From positions 3,570-67,569 of the forward strand of contig DDTJ01000054.1 in assembly GCA_002344525.1 (NCBI GenBank): 64,000 nt of DNA. The letters are read 5' to 3'. Position numbers and translations under genes: made by a program. The notes beneath the pieces were generated by a model that was given only the letters and a program-made list of their open reading frames with translations, was not told the DNA's origin and did no database searches. Below are positions 1 through 8,584 of this stretch, piece after piece (within the stretch, counting starts at the first letter, position 1; each line of letters starts with the position of its first letter). This DNA comes from Akkermansiaceae bacterium UBA2367 (GTDB taxonomy: Bacteria; Verrucomicrobiota; Verrucomicrobiia; Verrucomicrobiales; DEV007).

Positions 1-360
1 GCTGAAAACCAACGCCGAGCCGCCACACAAGCCGAAGCCCAGCGCCGCGCTGTCCAAGGACAGGAGGAGGCGGGGCGCCGCGCCGCGCAAGCCGAGGCCA
101 TGCGCCGGGCCACCGCCGACCGCGCCACTCAGGCGGAGAACCAGCGCCGCGCTGTCCAAGGACAGGAGGAGGCGGGACGCCGTGCCGCGCAAGCCGAAGC
201 CATGCGCCGGGCCACCGCCGACCGCGCCGCCCAGGCGGAGAACCAGCGCCGCGCTGTCCAAGGACAGGGGGAGGCGGGACGTCGCGCCGCGCAAGCCGAG
301 GCCATGCGCCGGGCCGCCGCCGACCGCGCCGCTCAGGCGGAAAACCAGCGCCGCGCTTCG
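1..360 (+). repeat. 102-bp tandem repeats inside the TPR protein gene
   Basis: Near-identical 102-bp units begin at 100, 202 and 304 (each starting with the codons for MRRA), preceded by a partly diverged copy at 1-99. Units differ by a few bases such as GAGGAG versus GGGGAG. The third copy runs into unique sequence near 357. The copy number upstream of the window is unknown. Confidence 0.9.
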
Positions 361-2100
361 ACGGACCGCATCTCCCAATTCCGCCCCTCTCCGGATCGGC
401 GCAATCCGCTCACTGGCTCCCGCCCTTCGTTCCGACCGACGACTCCCCCCGCGACGGGGACGGTATCGCCGCCTTCCGCCCCGCTCACGGCTCCCCAAGC
501 GCCGGCCCCTGTCGCCAACGGACCTGCGGTGCACCCCACCTTGCGTCCTTGGACCGCCGATGGCCGCCACGGTCGAACTCCTGCCGCAAGGCCGGGCCGA
601 TCGGCTTTCGAACCTGGCCGGGTCACCTATCCCAACCTCGTGACCCGGCCGACCTCGCGCCCCGGGTCGAACCATCCCGCCCACCGGGGGAGCCGCTTCA
701 CACCGCGCCCCTTGAATCAAGCGATCACGGCGAACGGCCACATCGCCCCCAACAACCGCGTCGCCATCGTCAACAACAACCGGATCGCCAACGTGACGCC
801 GAACGTCTATGTCAACGGCAACTGGGGCAACCAGTGGACGGGCAACCGGGCGACCATCTGGAACCAGAACCGCGTCGTCCGCAATCGGCCCGTCGTCATC
901 AACACGAACTTCCAGCGCTCGCTGAACTACGCCTACCGCCCGGCCTCCTGGGGCGGCCGCCCCTGGTGGTCCAGCCCCACCTACCACCATTGGCACCACG
1001 GCAGTTGGAACTACGGATGGAACCGCTCCTGGCACCACCACTACCATCGCCCCTCCTACCGGCCCTACGGCTACTACCTGCCCGGCTACTACCACCACGA
1101 CTCCGGTCTCGGCTCCGCCATCGCTTGGGGCCTCGCCGCCTGGTCCCTCGGCAGCCTCGCTTTCGACACTGGCTACTGCAGCTACCACAACCCCTATCCC
1201 GCCCCGCCTGTGCAGACGAGGACTACGATCATCCACTACACCCAGCCCCTCTCCGTCGTCGCCTCGGCGGAGGTTCCCGAGCCCGAGGAAGCCGCCTTGA
1301 TCAGCGAGGAGAAATCGGCCGCCGCGATCGAGCAAGCCCGCGTCGAGTTTCGCAACGGCGACTACCTCGCCTCGCTGAAATTGACCGACGAAGCCATTGC
1401 CTATGCCCCCGGCGACACGACCTTGCACGAGTTCCGCGCCCTCTGCCTCTTCGCCCTCGGGCGCTATGGCGACGCCGCCGGGGTTCTGAACCCCGTCCTC
1501 GCCTCCGGTCCCGGCTGGGACTGGGCGACGATGGCCGGCTTCTACTCCGACAACGAAGTCTACACCGGCCAGCTCCGCAAGCTCGAGGCCTACGTTGAGG
1601 GCAAGCCCGATTCCGCCGACTCCCGTTTCCTCCTCGGCTACCACTACATGGTCGCGGGCTTCCTCGACGAGGCCCATGCCATGTTCGATGCCGTCACCCA
1701 GCTGCAACCCGCCGACACCGTCGCCGCCCAACTCCGCAACCTCGCCGGGAATTCTTCGACCAACGCCGAGGGTGACATTCCCGAGACGGAATCCCCCGCC
1801 CCGACCCGCGAACCCGTCGATCCCGCCGCTCTTGAGGGACGCTGGCAGGCTGCCTCCGCCGACGGCAAGCCCATCACCCTCGCCCTCGACCCGGCGGGCA
1901 CCTTCACATGGAACTACGAGAGCGCCGGCGGAGGCAAAGTGCTGGCGGGCGACTGGTCCGTCGACGAGGAGGGACGCCTCGTCCTCGCTGCCGACGACGT
2001 GCAGATGGTCGCCGAAATCGCCATCGAAGGCGGCACCCTGAAGTTCGTCCTCGCCGGAAGTCCTGTGGGCGATCCAGGACTGAGCTTCTCGCGCCTTTGA
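1..2100 (+). CDS. Repeat-rich TPR protein, 5' end outside window
   Basis: The reading frame is open from base 1, so the true start lies upstream; an ATG at 100 is only an internal methionine of a repeat. The N-terminal part has 34-residue tandem repeats rich in Ala, Arg, Gln and Glu (102 bp units at 100-201 and 202-303, with degenerate copies on either side), probably a long charged helix or coiled coil. A Pro/Arg linker follows, then an Asn-rich stretch and a His/Tyr/Trp/Gly-rich low-complexity segment (about 910-1230). The C-terminal half carries TPR-like helices (about 1310-1740) and ends in a lipocalin-like beta segment (GRWQAASADGK onward). An envelope scaffold or protein-binding role is inference; the export signal, if any, is not visible. 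Confidence 0.75.
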   Translation, partial: AENQRRAATQAEAQRRAVQGQEEAGRRAAQAEAMRRATADRATQAENQRRAVQGQEEAGRRAAQAEAMRRATADRAAQAENQRRAVQGQGEAGRRAAQAEAMRRAAADRAAQAENQRRASTDRISQFRPSPDRRNPLTGSRPSFRPTTPPATGTVSPPSAPLTAPQAPAPVANGPAVHPTLRPWTADGRHGRTPAARPGRSAFEPGRVTYPNLVTRPTSRPGSNHPAHRGSRFTPRPLNQAITANGHIAPNNRVAIVNNNRIANVTPNVYVNGNWGNQWTGNRATIWNQNRVVRNRPVVINTNFQRSLNYAYRPASWGGRPWWSSPTYHHWHHGSWNYGWNRSWHHHYHRPSYRPYGYYLPGYYHHDSGLGSAIAWGLAAWSLGSLAFDTGYCSYHNPYPAPPVQTRTTIIHYTQPLSVVASAEVPEPEEAALISEEKSAAAIEQARVEFRNGDYLASLKLTDEAIAYAPGDTTLHEFRALCLFALGRYGDAAGVLNPVLASGPGWDWATMAGFYSDNEVYTGQLRKLEAYVEGKPDSADSRFLLGYHYMVAGFLDEAHAMFDAVTQLQPADTVAAQLRNLAGNSSTNAEGDIPETESPAPTREPVDPAALEGRWQAASADGKPITLALDPAGTFTWNYESAGGGKVLAGDWSVDEEGRLVLAADDVQMVAEIAIEGGTLKFVLAGSPVGDPGLSFSRL

Positions 2101-2245
2101 TGGGGATACGGGCCTGTTTCGAAAAGGGGATGGTGGAGTCGGGGAAATTCGGAAGGCGGCGAGAAATTGGAGAGGCCATCCGAAAGGCACGCCAGTGTGT
2201 ACCGGCCTCATGAGGCTGGTTCGACGTCTCCTCGACATCTCTAGG

Positions 2246-3361
2246 TCAGTCGACAAGGACCAGATCCGCCACGTAGATCGCGGTGATGGGCTGGCCCGCC
2301 TCGTCCTTCTCGTGGCTCGAATACCAAGACACCAGTCCCTTGCCGCCGCCGAGATCGACGAAGCCGGGGTAGGAAGCGTCCCCTCCGCTGAGGAGTTCCG
2401 CGAAAGGTTGCAAGCCGCCTTCCTCCAGCCAGTAGAGGGTCGTCTTGGGGCCTTGCTCGCTATGGCGGCGTCCTCCCGCCAAGATCCGGTCGCCCCAGCG
2501 GGCGAGAAGGGGTCCCCCGATAAATCGGTCCATTTCCTGAGCTTTCCATTCAACGTATGGCGGCGAGGAGCGGGAGAGGCGGGCACCCTCGCGGCTTTCC
2601 CGGCTCAGGGCCAGCAGGGTGCCGTCCTCCTCGAAGAGAAAAGCGGTTTCGTTGCCCATCGTTTCTTGGATCATCGAACGGAAGCGCCAGTTCAGCCCGT
2701 CCTCGCTCTCCAGCAGCACGGATTCCACCCCCTCGGTGCCGTCTCCGGCACCGCCGTCTTGGGCCTCGGCGTAGCCGGGCTTGCGCCGTCCGCAGAGGTA
2801 GGCCGTGTCTCCTCGTGCCGCCGTTCTCCAGATGTAATGCCCGTAGGTACCCTCCATGGGGCGGGGCTCCTCCCAGTTTTTCCCGTCCGCGGTCGAGACC
2901 GCATAGCCGAGGTGCTTGTTCAGGTCGTACTGGTCGCGCGGCAGTTCGCCTTCGCCGGAATACCAAGTGCCAGTGAAGATAAAAAGTCGGTCGCGGAAGA
3001 CGAGGAAATGCGGGTCGCGGGTGTCCCGCTTCGGCACGGAGAAGCGGTGCTCCTCGCGCCACTCCCGTCCGTCCGCGCTCGACAGCACCCGTACCGAGGC
3101 GCTGGAGAAGACCATGTGTCCGCCGGGGCAACTACGGAAAGTCAGCCAGAGCCGGTCCTGCCATCGCACCAGATCGGTGAAGGCGTTGTGCTCGCCGTTG
3201 TGGTAGGCGCGGCGGACATTCTCCACCCGCACCTCCGGACCAGCCTCTGCCAGCCCGGTGGCGGTTCCAACGGCCAGCAGAAGCGCCGCCGCCCTGCATC
3301 CCAAAAAGCGTCGGGTCGATTTCCCGGTTCTCACAGTTCTCATGGCCGTGAGTATCCGCAT
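2246..3361 (-). CDS. Secreted sialidase-like beta-propeller protein
   Basis: The product has 371 residues with an N-terminal hydrophobic segment (about residues 22-40, AAALLLAVGTATGLAEAG), consistent with export. The rest resembles the six-bladed propeller of exo-alpha-sialidases and related sugar hydrolases: repeated Trp/Asp strands with phrases such as SSADGREW, STADGKNW and SEDGLNW, close to Asp-box blades (S-x-D-G-x-x-W). I cannot confirm the sialidase Arg triad, so substrate and activity are unknown. A second ATG at 3343 is an equally possible start. It is convergent with the preceding gene; a 9-bp imperfect palindrome at 2202-2219 lies between them. The next minus-strand gene upstream is another exported sugar-related protein. 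Confidence 0.7.
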   Translation of the reverse strand: MRILTAMRTVRTGKSTRRFLGCRAAALLLAVGTATGLAEAGPEVRVENVRRAYHNGEHNAFTDLVRWQDRLWLTFRSCPGGHMVFSSASVRVLSSADGREWREEHRFSVPKRDTRDPHFLVFRDRLFIFTGTWYSGEGELPRDQYDLNKHLGYAVSTADGKNWEEPRPMEGTYGHYIWRTAARGDTAYLCGRRKPGYAEAQDGGAGDGTEGVESVLLESEDGLNWRFRSMIQETMGNETAFLFEEDGTLLALSRESREGARLSRSSPPYVEWKAQEMDRFIGGPLLARWGDRILAGGRRHSEQGPKTTLYWLEEGGLQPFAELLSGGDASYPGFVDLGGGKGLVSWYSSHEKDEAGQPITAIYVADLVLVD

Positions 3362-3458
3362 GGGGTGGCCGGGCTGTCAACCTGCGCTCGTCCGTATGGG
3401 CTTGACGCGATCCCCGCGCGGCGTCGCGGAAGAGGCCTGATCCATCGGCCCCATCCAC

Positions 3459-4493
3459 TCACACTTCCCCGAACACCTTCTCCAGCAGTGCCTTCGTCTT
3501 CTGGATTCCCTCGACTTCGCCGAGCGTGTTGCCTTCGTATTCGATCCCGACGAAGCCCCGGTAGCCCGACTCCTTCACGATGCCCATCATCTTGACATAG
3601 TCGGTTTGGGTCTCGTTGCCCTGCTCGTCGAAGTCGTGCGCCTTCGCGGAGACACCCTTGGCGTAGGGCATCAGATCCTTCACCCCTTGATAGCGGTCGT
3701 AGGCGAGCCCTTTCTCGTCCTCGGTGTAGGCGGGATCGCCGGCGTAGAGGGCTTTCTCCTGCTCCCACTGTTCGGCGTTGCCGCGGTTCCGAGCGACGTA
3801 GAAATTCCCGAAGTCGGGCAGGGTGCCGCAGTTGTCGAGACCGACGTTCTTGATCACCTGCGCGAGCCAAGCGCCGTTCGAGGAAAGGCCGCCGTGGTTC
3901 TCCACGATGACATTGAGGCCGTAGGTCGCGGCCTTTTCGGACAGGCGGCGGAGGCCCTCGGTGCAGAGGTCGGCCTGCCTCTCGGGGTTGAGCTTCGGAT
4001 CGGAGGCGGCGTTCACGCGCAGGCTGTGGCAGCCGAGGAACTTCGCGGCGTCGAGCCAAGCGTAGTGCCCCTCCACTGCGGCGGTACGCTTCGTCGCGTC
4101 GGGGTTCCCGAGGCTGCCGACGCGGTCGCACATGATGAGCAGGCTCCTCATGCCGAGGTCGTCGATGCGCTTCTTCATCTCGGCGAGATAGGCTTGGTCC
4201 TTGGGCTGGTAGCCGAGCGTCTCGTGCTCGACGAAGAAGAACTGGTTCACCCACTCCACCGCCTCGATGCCGAAGGTCTCCTTGGTGAGCTTGGGCCAGT
4301 CGAGGTTGTCCAGCTCGCCCGCACGGAGGGCGCGGTTCATCGACCACTGGGCGAGGGAGATTTGGAACAGCGGGCCGCTCCCTCCGGCGTCGGCGGAGGA
4401 CTCCTGCGGCTTGTCCGAGCAGGCGCTGAAAAAGCCCCCGGTGGCGAAGGCGGCGGAGGTGGTGGCGAGGAAACGGCGGCGATCGATGTTCAT
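3459..4493 (-). CDS. Tat-exported sugar phosphate isomerase/epimerase-like TIM barrel protein
   Basis: The start at 4493 gives MNIDRRRFLATTSAAF, a Tat signal with a twin-Arg run followed by a lipobox-like FFSAC, so the product is probably an exported lipoprotein; an in-frame start at 4529 would add 12 poorly placed residues. The mature part matches the xylose-isomerase-like/AP endonuclease 2 superfamily: ISLAQWSMNRALRAG at the start, GCHSLRVNA and VENHGG on barrel strands, and GFVGIEYEGN near the end, where Glu and His would bind the metal. Such exported family members are common in PVC bacteria and are tied to sugar metabolism. The substrate is unknown. Confidence 0.8.
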   Translation of the reverse strand: MNIDRRRFLATTSAAFATGGFFSACSDKPQESSADAGGSGPLFQISLAQWSMNRALRAGELDNLDWPKLTKETFGIEAVEWVNQFFFVEHETLGYQPKDQAYLAEMKKRIDDLGMRSLLIMCDRVGSLGNPDATKRTAAVEGHYAWLDAAKFLGCHSLRVNAASDPKLNPERQADLCTEGLRRLSEKAATYGLNVIVENHGGLSSNGAWLAQVIKNVGLDNCGTLPDFGNFYVARNRGNAEQWEQEKALYAGDPAYTEDEKGLAYDRYQGVKDLMPYAKGVSAKAHDFDEQGNETQTDYVKMMGIVKESGYRGFVGIEYEGNTLGEVEGIQKTKALLEKVFGEV

Positions 4494-4593
4494 GGCCGCG
4501 ATCCTAACCCGGTCGGGTCCGGGACTCAACCCTCTTTAGGGGGCCTCGAAAAGGGAGGGCGACAGATTGCCTGTCACCGGGAACTCTTCCGGG

Positions 4594-4863
4594 TTACTCC
4601 CGCATGGTCATTTCTTCAGCTTTGGCGAAAACCGACGAAAGCGGAATTCCCAAGGTAGAGACAAGTCTGAACAGCGTGTCCACGCTGGGAGAGGTTTCGC
4701 CCTCCTCGATCCGGCGGATTCCTCGCTCATCCACGCCGGACTCCTGCGAAAGTCGGTAGACGCTCCAGTGCCGATCCTCGCGTGCCCGCTTCAGAACGGC
4801 CCCCACGGCGCTGCCGAAGGCTTCAAGCCGATCTTTGGAGGGGCGATGGGGGATTTCTTCCAC
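4594..4863 (-). CDS. XRE-family helix-turn-helix regulator
   Basis: A small protein of about 89 residues with one HTH_3 domain: LKRAREDRHWSVYRLSQESG followed by VDERGIRRIEEGETSPSVDTLFRLVSTLGI, the standard recognition-helix pattern of the Cro/C1 fold. The frame can begin at TTG 4869 or GTG 4863. I prefer GTG because AGAGG (4871-4876, read on the minus strand) lies six bases upstream of it. There is no effector domain. The AT-rich upstream stretch around 4880-4920 could hold an autoregulatory operator. Base composition is lower in GC than the flanking genes, so acquisition by transfer is possible but unproven. Confidence 0.75.
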   Translation of the reverse strand: MEEIPHRPSKDRLEAFGSAVGAVLKRAREDRHWSVYRLSQESGVDERGIRRIEEGETSPSVDTLFRLVSTLGIPLSSVFAKAEEMTMRE

Positions 4864-4869
4864 CCTCAA

Positions 4870-5306
4870 CCTCTAGGAGAGTTGACAAAAAACGCTTACC
4901 GGATAATAATCCATTATGAAGATCGCGCGTTCCTTGATCGTCGCTGTGCCCGTATCCTTCGTTCGGGCTGACGAGTCCCTCGAAATGCCCATCTTCAGAT
5001 CGCCTCTGGACAGTCCCGACGACTTGACCCGATGGGTCGAACCCTCGAAAACGGAGCGATTCGCTCAAGCTACCAATGATGTCCCTTTGAGGAAAGGCGG
5101 AAGCGGGAGTTCATGCCCTGAATCCGCGATTTCTGACCCCGCACGCGGACAAAATCCCGATATACCTTGACAGAAAGGGGCAAATCAGTCGATTACGATA
5201 GGCGTCGGCCCCAATCGTCCGCCCCTTCGGCCTCCTGCGAGGGAGGGAGTTGAGGGGCAATGAAAGGGAATTTCTATCAGTAGCAGTCACCTTTTCCCAT
5301 TCGACC
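4870..5306. other. Gene-poor stretch upstream of the XRE regulator
   Basis: No convincing gene. A sigma-70-like pair reads rightward: TTGACA at 4882-4887 and AATAAT at 4905-4910, 17 bases apart, only six bases before an ATG at 4916. That ATG opens an 84-codon frame (to 5170) whose first residues look like a signal peptide (MKIARSLIVAVPVSF), after which the sequence does not resemble a folded protein. It may be a decayed secreted-protein gene. A second TTGACA at 5167-5172 could belong to the promoter of the gene at 5307. Confidence 0.4.
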
Positions 5307-5936
5307 ATGGAATCCAGATTCACTTCCGCAGTCTCGGTTCTGTTCCTCTTCTGCATGGTTACGACGGCGTCGGCCCAACTGCTCAGCCGGGGCGAACTGG
5401 CGCTCAAGCGCTACGAGGAAGACCGGGCGAAAGGCCTGATGAAGCTGAACGAGAGCTTCATCGCCACGTTCCGAACGGAGCTCCAGAACTCGATGCAGTC
5501 CGGCCGGTTGGAGGAGGCGAACACCCTGAAGGCGAAGATCGAGGCGTTGGTGGAGGAGAACGCGGAACTTGCGAAGGCGCTCGCCGTGGCCGAGAAGAAG
5601 GCGGCGAATCCCGAAAAGGAGAACCTGCTCGTAGGCAAGACCGTTCATTTTCCCCACGAGCGGGACGAAAGCTTCACCGCCCGGTTCGTCTTTCTTGAGG
5701 GAGGCAAGATGTACTTTATCGGGCTCGGCAACCGCAAGTCGGAATGGGGCTACGAGCAGGGCGACAGTCCGCTCGTTTTCCGTACATGGATGACGGGACG
5801 GCCCAAGGATCACGGCATGGTGGTCACCATCACCGACCCGGAGGCGACGAAGGCCACAGTCCGCTATGTAGTAGGGGGGAAGACCGTGGATGGCGTGATC
5901 CGGCGAAGCGACCGGGATGAGGTGGCGGCACCCTGA
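5307..5936 (+). CDS. Secreted coiled-coil protein of unknown function
   Basis: A protein of 209 residues. The ATG at 5307 gives a clean signal peptide (MESRFTSAVSVLFLFCMVTTASA, with cleavage likely before QLLSRG). Residues about 25-90 are charged and helical (RYEEDRAKGLMKLNESF, LKAKIEALVEENAELAKAL), predicting a coiled coil. The C-terminal 100 residues look like a small beta domain (FVFLEGGKMYFIGLGNR, VVGGKTVDGVI). I recognise no named family. It is probably periplasmic, and is flanked downstream by the large palindromic repeat. Confidence 0.7.
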   Translation: MESRFTSAVSVLFLFCMVTTASAQLLSRGELALKRYEEDRAKGLMKLNESFIATFRTELQNSMQSGRLEEANTLKAKIEALVEENAELAKALAVAEKKAANPEKENLLVGKTVHFPHERDESFTARFVFLEGGKMYFIGLGNRKSEWGYEQGDSPLVFRTWMTGRPKDHGMVVTITDPEATKATVRYVVGGKTVDGVIRRSDRDEVAAP

Positions 5937-6012
5937 TCTGCCCCCGGTCATTCCCCCGCCAGTCGCAGCGTCTCCAAATTTCACAGCCATCCCATGGTTG
6001 CCAATGATCCCA

Positions 6013-6209
6013 GCGCCAAAGGCGCGGCTCCATGCCAGCCCAGGCCGACGGCCTGGGAACCCCGGCCCCGGAAAACGAGAGAGGGCTGAAAGCCCGATCC
6101 ATCCCGCCCGGCCAAGCTTGCCGCTGGATCGGGCCTTCAGCCCTCCCCCGTCCTTGGACCGTCAGCCTAGGCCGTTGGCCTAGGCTGATATGGAATGCGC
6201 CTTTGGCGC
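6013..6209. repeat. Long inverted repeat built of nested hairpins
   Basis: Two arms of about 88 bp face each other around a 23-base centre (6102-6124). The outer ends are a perfect match: GCGCCAAAGGCGC at 6013-6025 and its complement at 6197-6209, each itself a hairpin. The inner ends, 6082-6101 and 6125-6144, pair over 20 bases with one mismatch (AGGGCTGAAAGCCCGATCCA). Between them each arm has another hairpin, CAGGCCGACGGCCTG at 6041-6055 and CTAGGCCGTTGGCCTAG at 6167-6183. It looks like a mobile palindromic element or a compound terminator between convergent genes. Confidence 0.85.
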
Positions 6210-6230
6210 GGAGTATGGAACTCAAGAATA

Positions 6231-6260
6231 TCCGTGTTCATTTGTGTTCATCCGTGGTCC
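6231..6260. repeat. Three 10-bp units related to TCCGTGTTCA
   Basis: The stretch consists of TCCGTGTTCA, TTTGTGTTCA and TCCGTGGTCC in direct succession. The same core, TGTTCATTCGTGGT, recurs in inverted arrangement at 59689-59772, so this is probably a dispersed intergenic repeat of the genome. Confidence 0.7.
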
Positions 6261-6297
6261 AAATCCAAATTTAACGAAGTGAAGTTAGTCGGGAGGA

Positions 6298-8505
6298 TTA
6301 GTCCTTTCCCCCGCCACCCGGCCCTCGCTCGACCACCTCTCGAAGCCGATGGGCGAGACCGGAATGCCGTGCCTGCCCCTCCCCCCGGCGCAGGGCCGTC
6401 TCCAGCGCCCTGCGTTCGCCGACGATGACGACGAGGCGCTTGCCGCGCGTGATGGCCGTGTAGAGCAGGTTGCGCTGGAGCATCGGGAAATGCTGCGAGG
6501 CGAGGGGGACGACGACGGCGGGGAATTCGCTGCCCTGCGCCTTGTGGATGGTCACGGCGTAGGCGAGCTGCAGCTCGTCGAGCTCGCCGGGCTCGTAGCG
6601 CACCCGCGCGTTTCCCTCGAAGGCGACATGGATGGACACCGGCTCGTTCGTGATCTCGGCGATGTGACCGATGTCGCCGTTGAACACCTCCTTCTCGTAG
6701 TTGTTCCGCAACTGGATGACCTTGTCCCCCGTTCGGAAGACCGCGCCGAAACGCTCGATCTCGTTCTTCAACTCGCCTGGCGGGTTGAGCGCAGCTTGGA
6801 GCCGGGCGTTCAGCTCGCGCGTGCCGAGCGACTGCCGGTTCATCGGCGAGAGGACTTGGATGCCGTCGCGCGGGTGCAGGCCGAAACGCTCCGGGATGCG
6901 CCCGGCGACGAGGTGCAGCAGGGTTTCGGCGATGGCCTCCGCCCCCTCGCGCGGGAGGAAGAAGAAATCGGCGTCCGCCGGGTTGTCGAGCGGGGGAAGG
7001 CGACCGTCGTTGACCTCGTGCGCGGCCTCGACGATGCGGCTGCCCGCGCCTTGGCGGTAGATGCGGGAAAGCCGCGCCACAGGGACGACCTCGCTCCCGA
7101 TCAGGTCCGCGAGGACGCGCCCCGGACCGACCGAGGGGAGCTGGTCCGCGTCGCCGACGAGCAGGACGCTGCCGTGCGGCGGGATCGCCTCCATGAAGCT
7201 GGCCATCAGCCGCAGGTCGATCATCGAGGCCTCGTCCACGATGAAGAGGTCGCCCGCGAGAGGGCGGTGGCGGTTGCGGGCGAAGCCGGCCACGGGCTGG
7301 TATTCGAGGGCGCGGTGGAGGGTGAAGGCCTCGCGCCCCGTGCTCTCGGCGAGCCGCTTGGCCGCCCGTCCCGTCGGGGCGCAGAGGACGGGGTTGGCCT
7401 TTTTGGAGGCGAACAGATGGATCAGCGCCTTGAGGATGGTCGTCTTGCCCGTCCCCGGCCCTCCGGTGAGGATGGAAAAGCGGTGGCTCCCCGCCTTCAG
7501 GACGGCCTCGGCCTGCTCGGACGAGAGCCTCAGCGAATGGCGTTGCTCGACCCAGTCGACCGCAGTCTCCGCGTCGAGCGGGGGCAGGACGGGGGGCGAG
7601 AGCAGGAGCTTGGCGACGGATCGGGCGACCGCCTCCTCGGCCTCGTGCAGGTCGAGGGGATAGACGAGCACCTCCTCCCCGTCGCTCTCGGCCACGACGC
7701 GGCCTTCGAGGAGGAGCTGGTTCAGGGCGAGTTCGATGTCGTCGGCGGGGGCTTCGAGCAGCTTCGCCGCCTCCTCCACGAGGGCGGGGCGGGGGAGGGC
7801 GACGTGCCCCTGCCGCTCGGCTTGGTCGAGGGCGTGCAGAGTCCCTGCGGCGAGGCGTCTCGGGGAATCGGCGGCTTGGCCCATCTGCCGGGCGATCCCG
7901 TCGGCGGTGCGGAAGCCCACCCCGGGAACGTCGCGGGCGAGGCGGTAGGGATCGGCGCGGAGGATGTTCGCCGCCTCCTGCCCGTAGATTTTGTAGAGGC
8001 GCAGGGCGCGGGCCGTGGAGAGGCCGTGGAGGTGCAGGAAGATCATGAGATCGCGGACCGACTTCTGGCGCTTCCACGACTCCTTGATGCGCAGCCGCCG
8101 CGATTTGCCGATGCCGGGGATCTCCTCGAGGCGCTGCGACTCCTCCTCGATGACGCGGAAGGTGTCCGTGCCGAAGGCCGCGACGATGCGCTCCGCGTAG
8201 GCCACGCCGATCCCGTCGATGAGGCCGCTGGCGAGGAAGCGGCGGATGCCCTCGGGCGAATCGGGCGGCAGGGCGACGATGCGCTCCGCCTCGAACTGGC
8301 GGCCGAAACGGCGGTCCTGCTTCCATTTCCCGACCGCCCGGATGCGCTCCCCGGCGGTGGCGGCGGGCAGCCGGCCCCGCACCGTGAAGCGTCCGCCGCT
8401 CCCGCCATCGACCTGCATGATGGTGTAGCCGTTCTCCTCGTTGTGGAAAACGACCGCCTCGATGAGGCCTCCGATCTCGGCGGAGTCGCTGTCGGCATCG
8501 CTCAT
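6298..8505 (-). CDS. recD2: RecD2-type ATP-dependent DNA helicase/exonuclease subunit
   Basis: A 735-residue superfamily 1B helicase. The N-terminal region (about 1-100) is the OB-like domain typical of RecD2 (FHNEENGYTIMQV); helix-hairpin-helix motifs follow (GLIDGIGVAYAERI, EEIPGIGKSRR, DVPGVGFRTADGIA). The helicase core has Walker A GGPGTGKTT (about residue 350), Walker B FIVDEASMID (about 420) and a late motif YAVTIHKAQGSEFP. This layout is the RecD2 form found in bacteria that use it outside a RecBCD complex; no recB or recC lies nearby. It unwinds duplex DNA 5' to 3' in repair. The start is a clear ATG, divergent from secG. Confidence 0.92.
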   Translation of the reverse strand: MSDADSDSAEIGGLIEAVVFHNEENGYTIMQVDGGSGGRFTVRGRLPAATAGERIRAVGKWKQDRRFGRQFEAERIVALPPDSPEGIRRFLASGLIDGIGVAYAERIVAAFGTDTFRVIEEESQRLEEIPGIGKSRRLRIKESWKRQKSVRDLMIFLHLHGLSTARALRLYKIYGQEAANILRADPYRLARDVPGVGFRTADGIARQMGQAADSPRRLAAGTLHALDQAERQGHVALPRPALVEEAAKLLEAPADDIELALNQLLLEGRVVAESDGEEVLVYPLDLHEAEEAVARSVAKLLLSPPVLPPLDAETAVDWVEQRHSLRLSSEQAEAVLKAGSHRFSILTGGPGTGKTTILKALIHLFASKKANPVLCAPTGRAAKRLAESTGREAFTLHRALEYQPVAGFARNRHRPLAGDLFIVDEASMIDLRLMASFMEAIPPHGSVLLVGDADQLPSVGPGRVLADLIGSEVVPVARLSRIYRQGAGSRIVEAAHEVNDGRLPPLDNPADADFFFLPREGAEAIAETLLHLVAGRIPERFGLHPRDGIQVLSPMNRQSLGTRELNARLQAALNPPGELKNEIERFGAVFRTGDKVIQLRNNYEKEVFNGDIGHIAEITNEPVSIHVAFEGNARVRYEPGELDELQLAYAVTIHKAQGSEFPAVVVPLASQHFPMLQRNLLYTAITRGKRLVVIVGERRALETALRRGEGQARHSGLAHRLREVVERGPGGGGKD

Positions 8506-8584
8506 TTCATCAAGTCCGGCTGGCGGCGGGAAGGGAATACTCCCGCTTTACAAGCCTTGACCTGTGTCGCATATTCGCCGCCCC

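Larger units (their letters stand above)
5937..6297. other. Gene-free spacer holding two repeat elements
   Basis: This stretch separates convergent genes and contains the long inverted repeat at 6013-6209 and a 10-bp unit repeat at 6231-6260, which are listed separately. I see no coding potential beyond frames created by the repeats. Confidence 0.7.

Noticed and set aside
4916..5170. 84-codon frame beginning like a signal peptide
   Set aside because: The residues after the signal-like start do not resemble a folded protein and there is no ribosome binding site; I kept it only as part of a spacer note.
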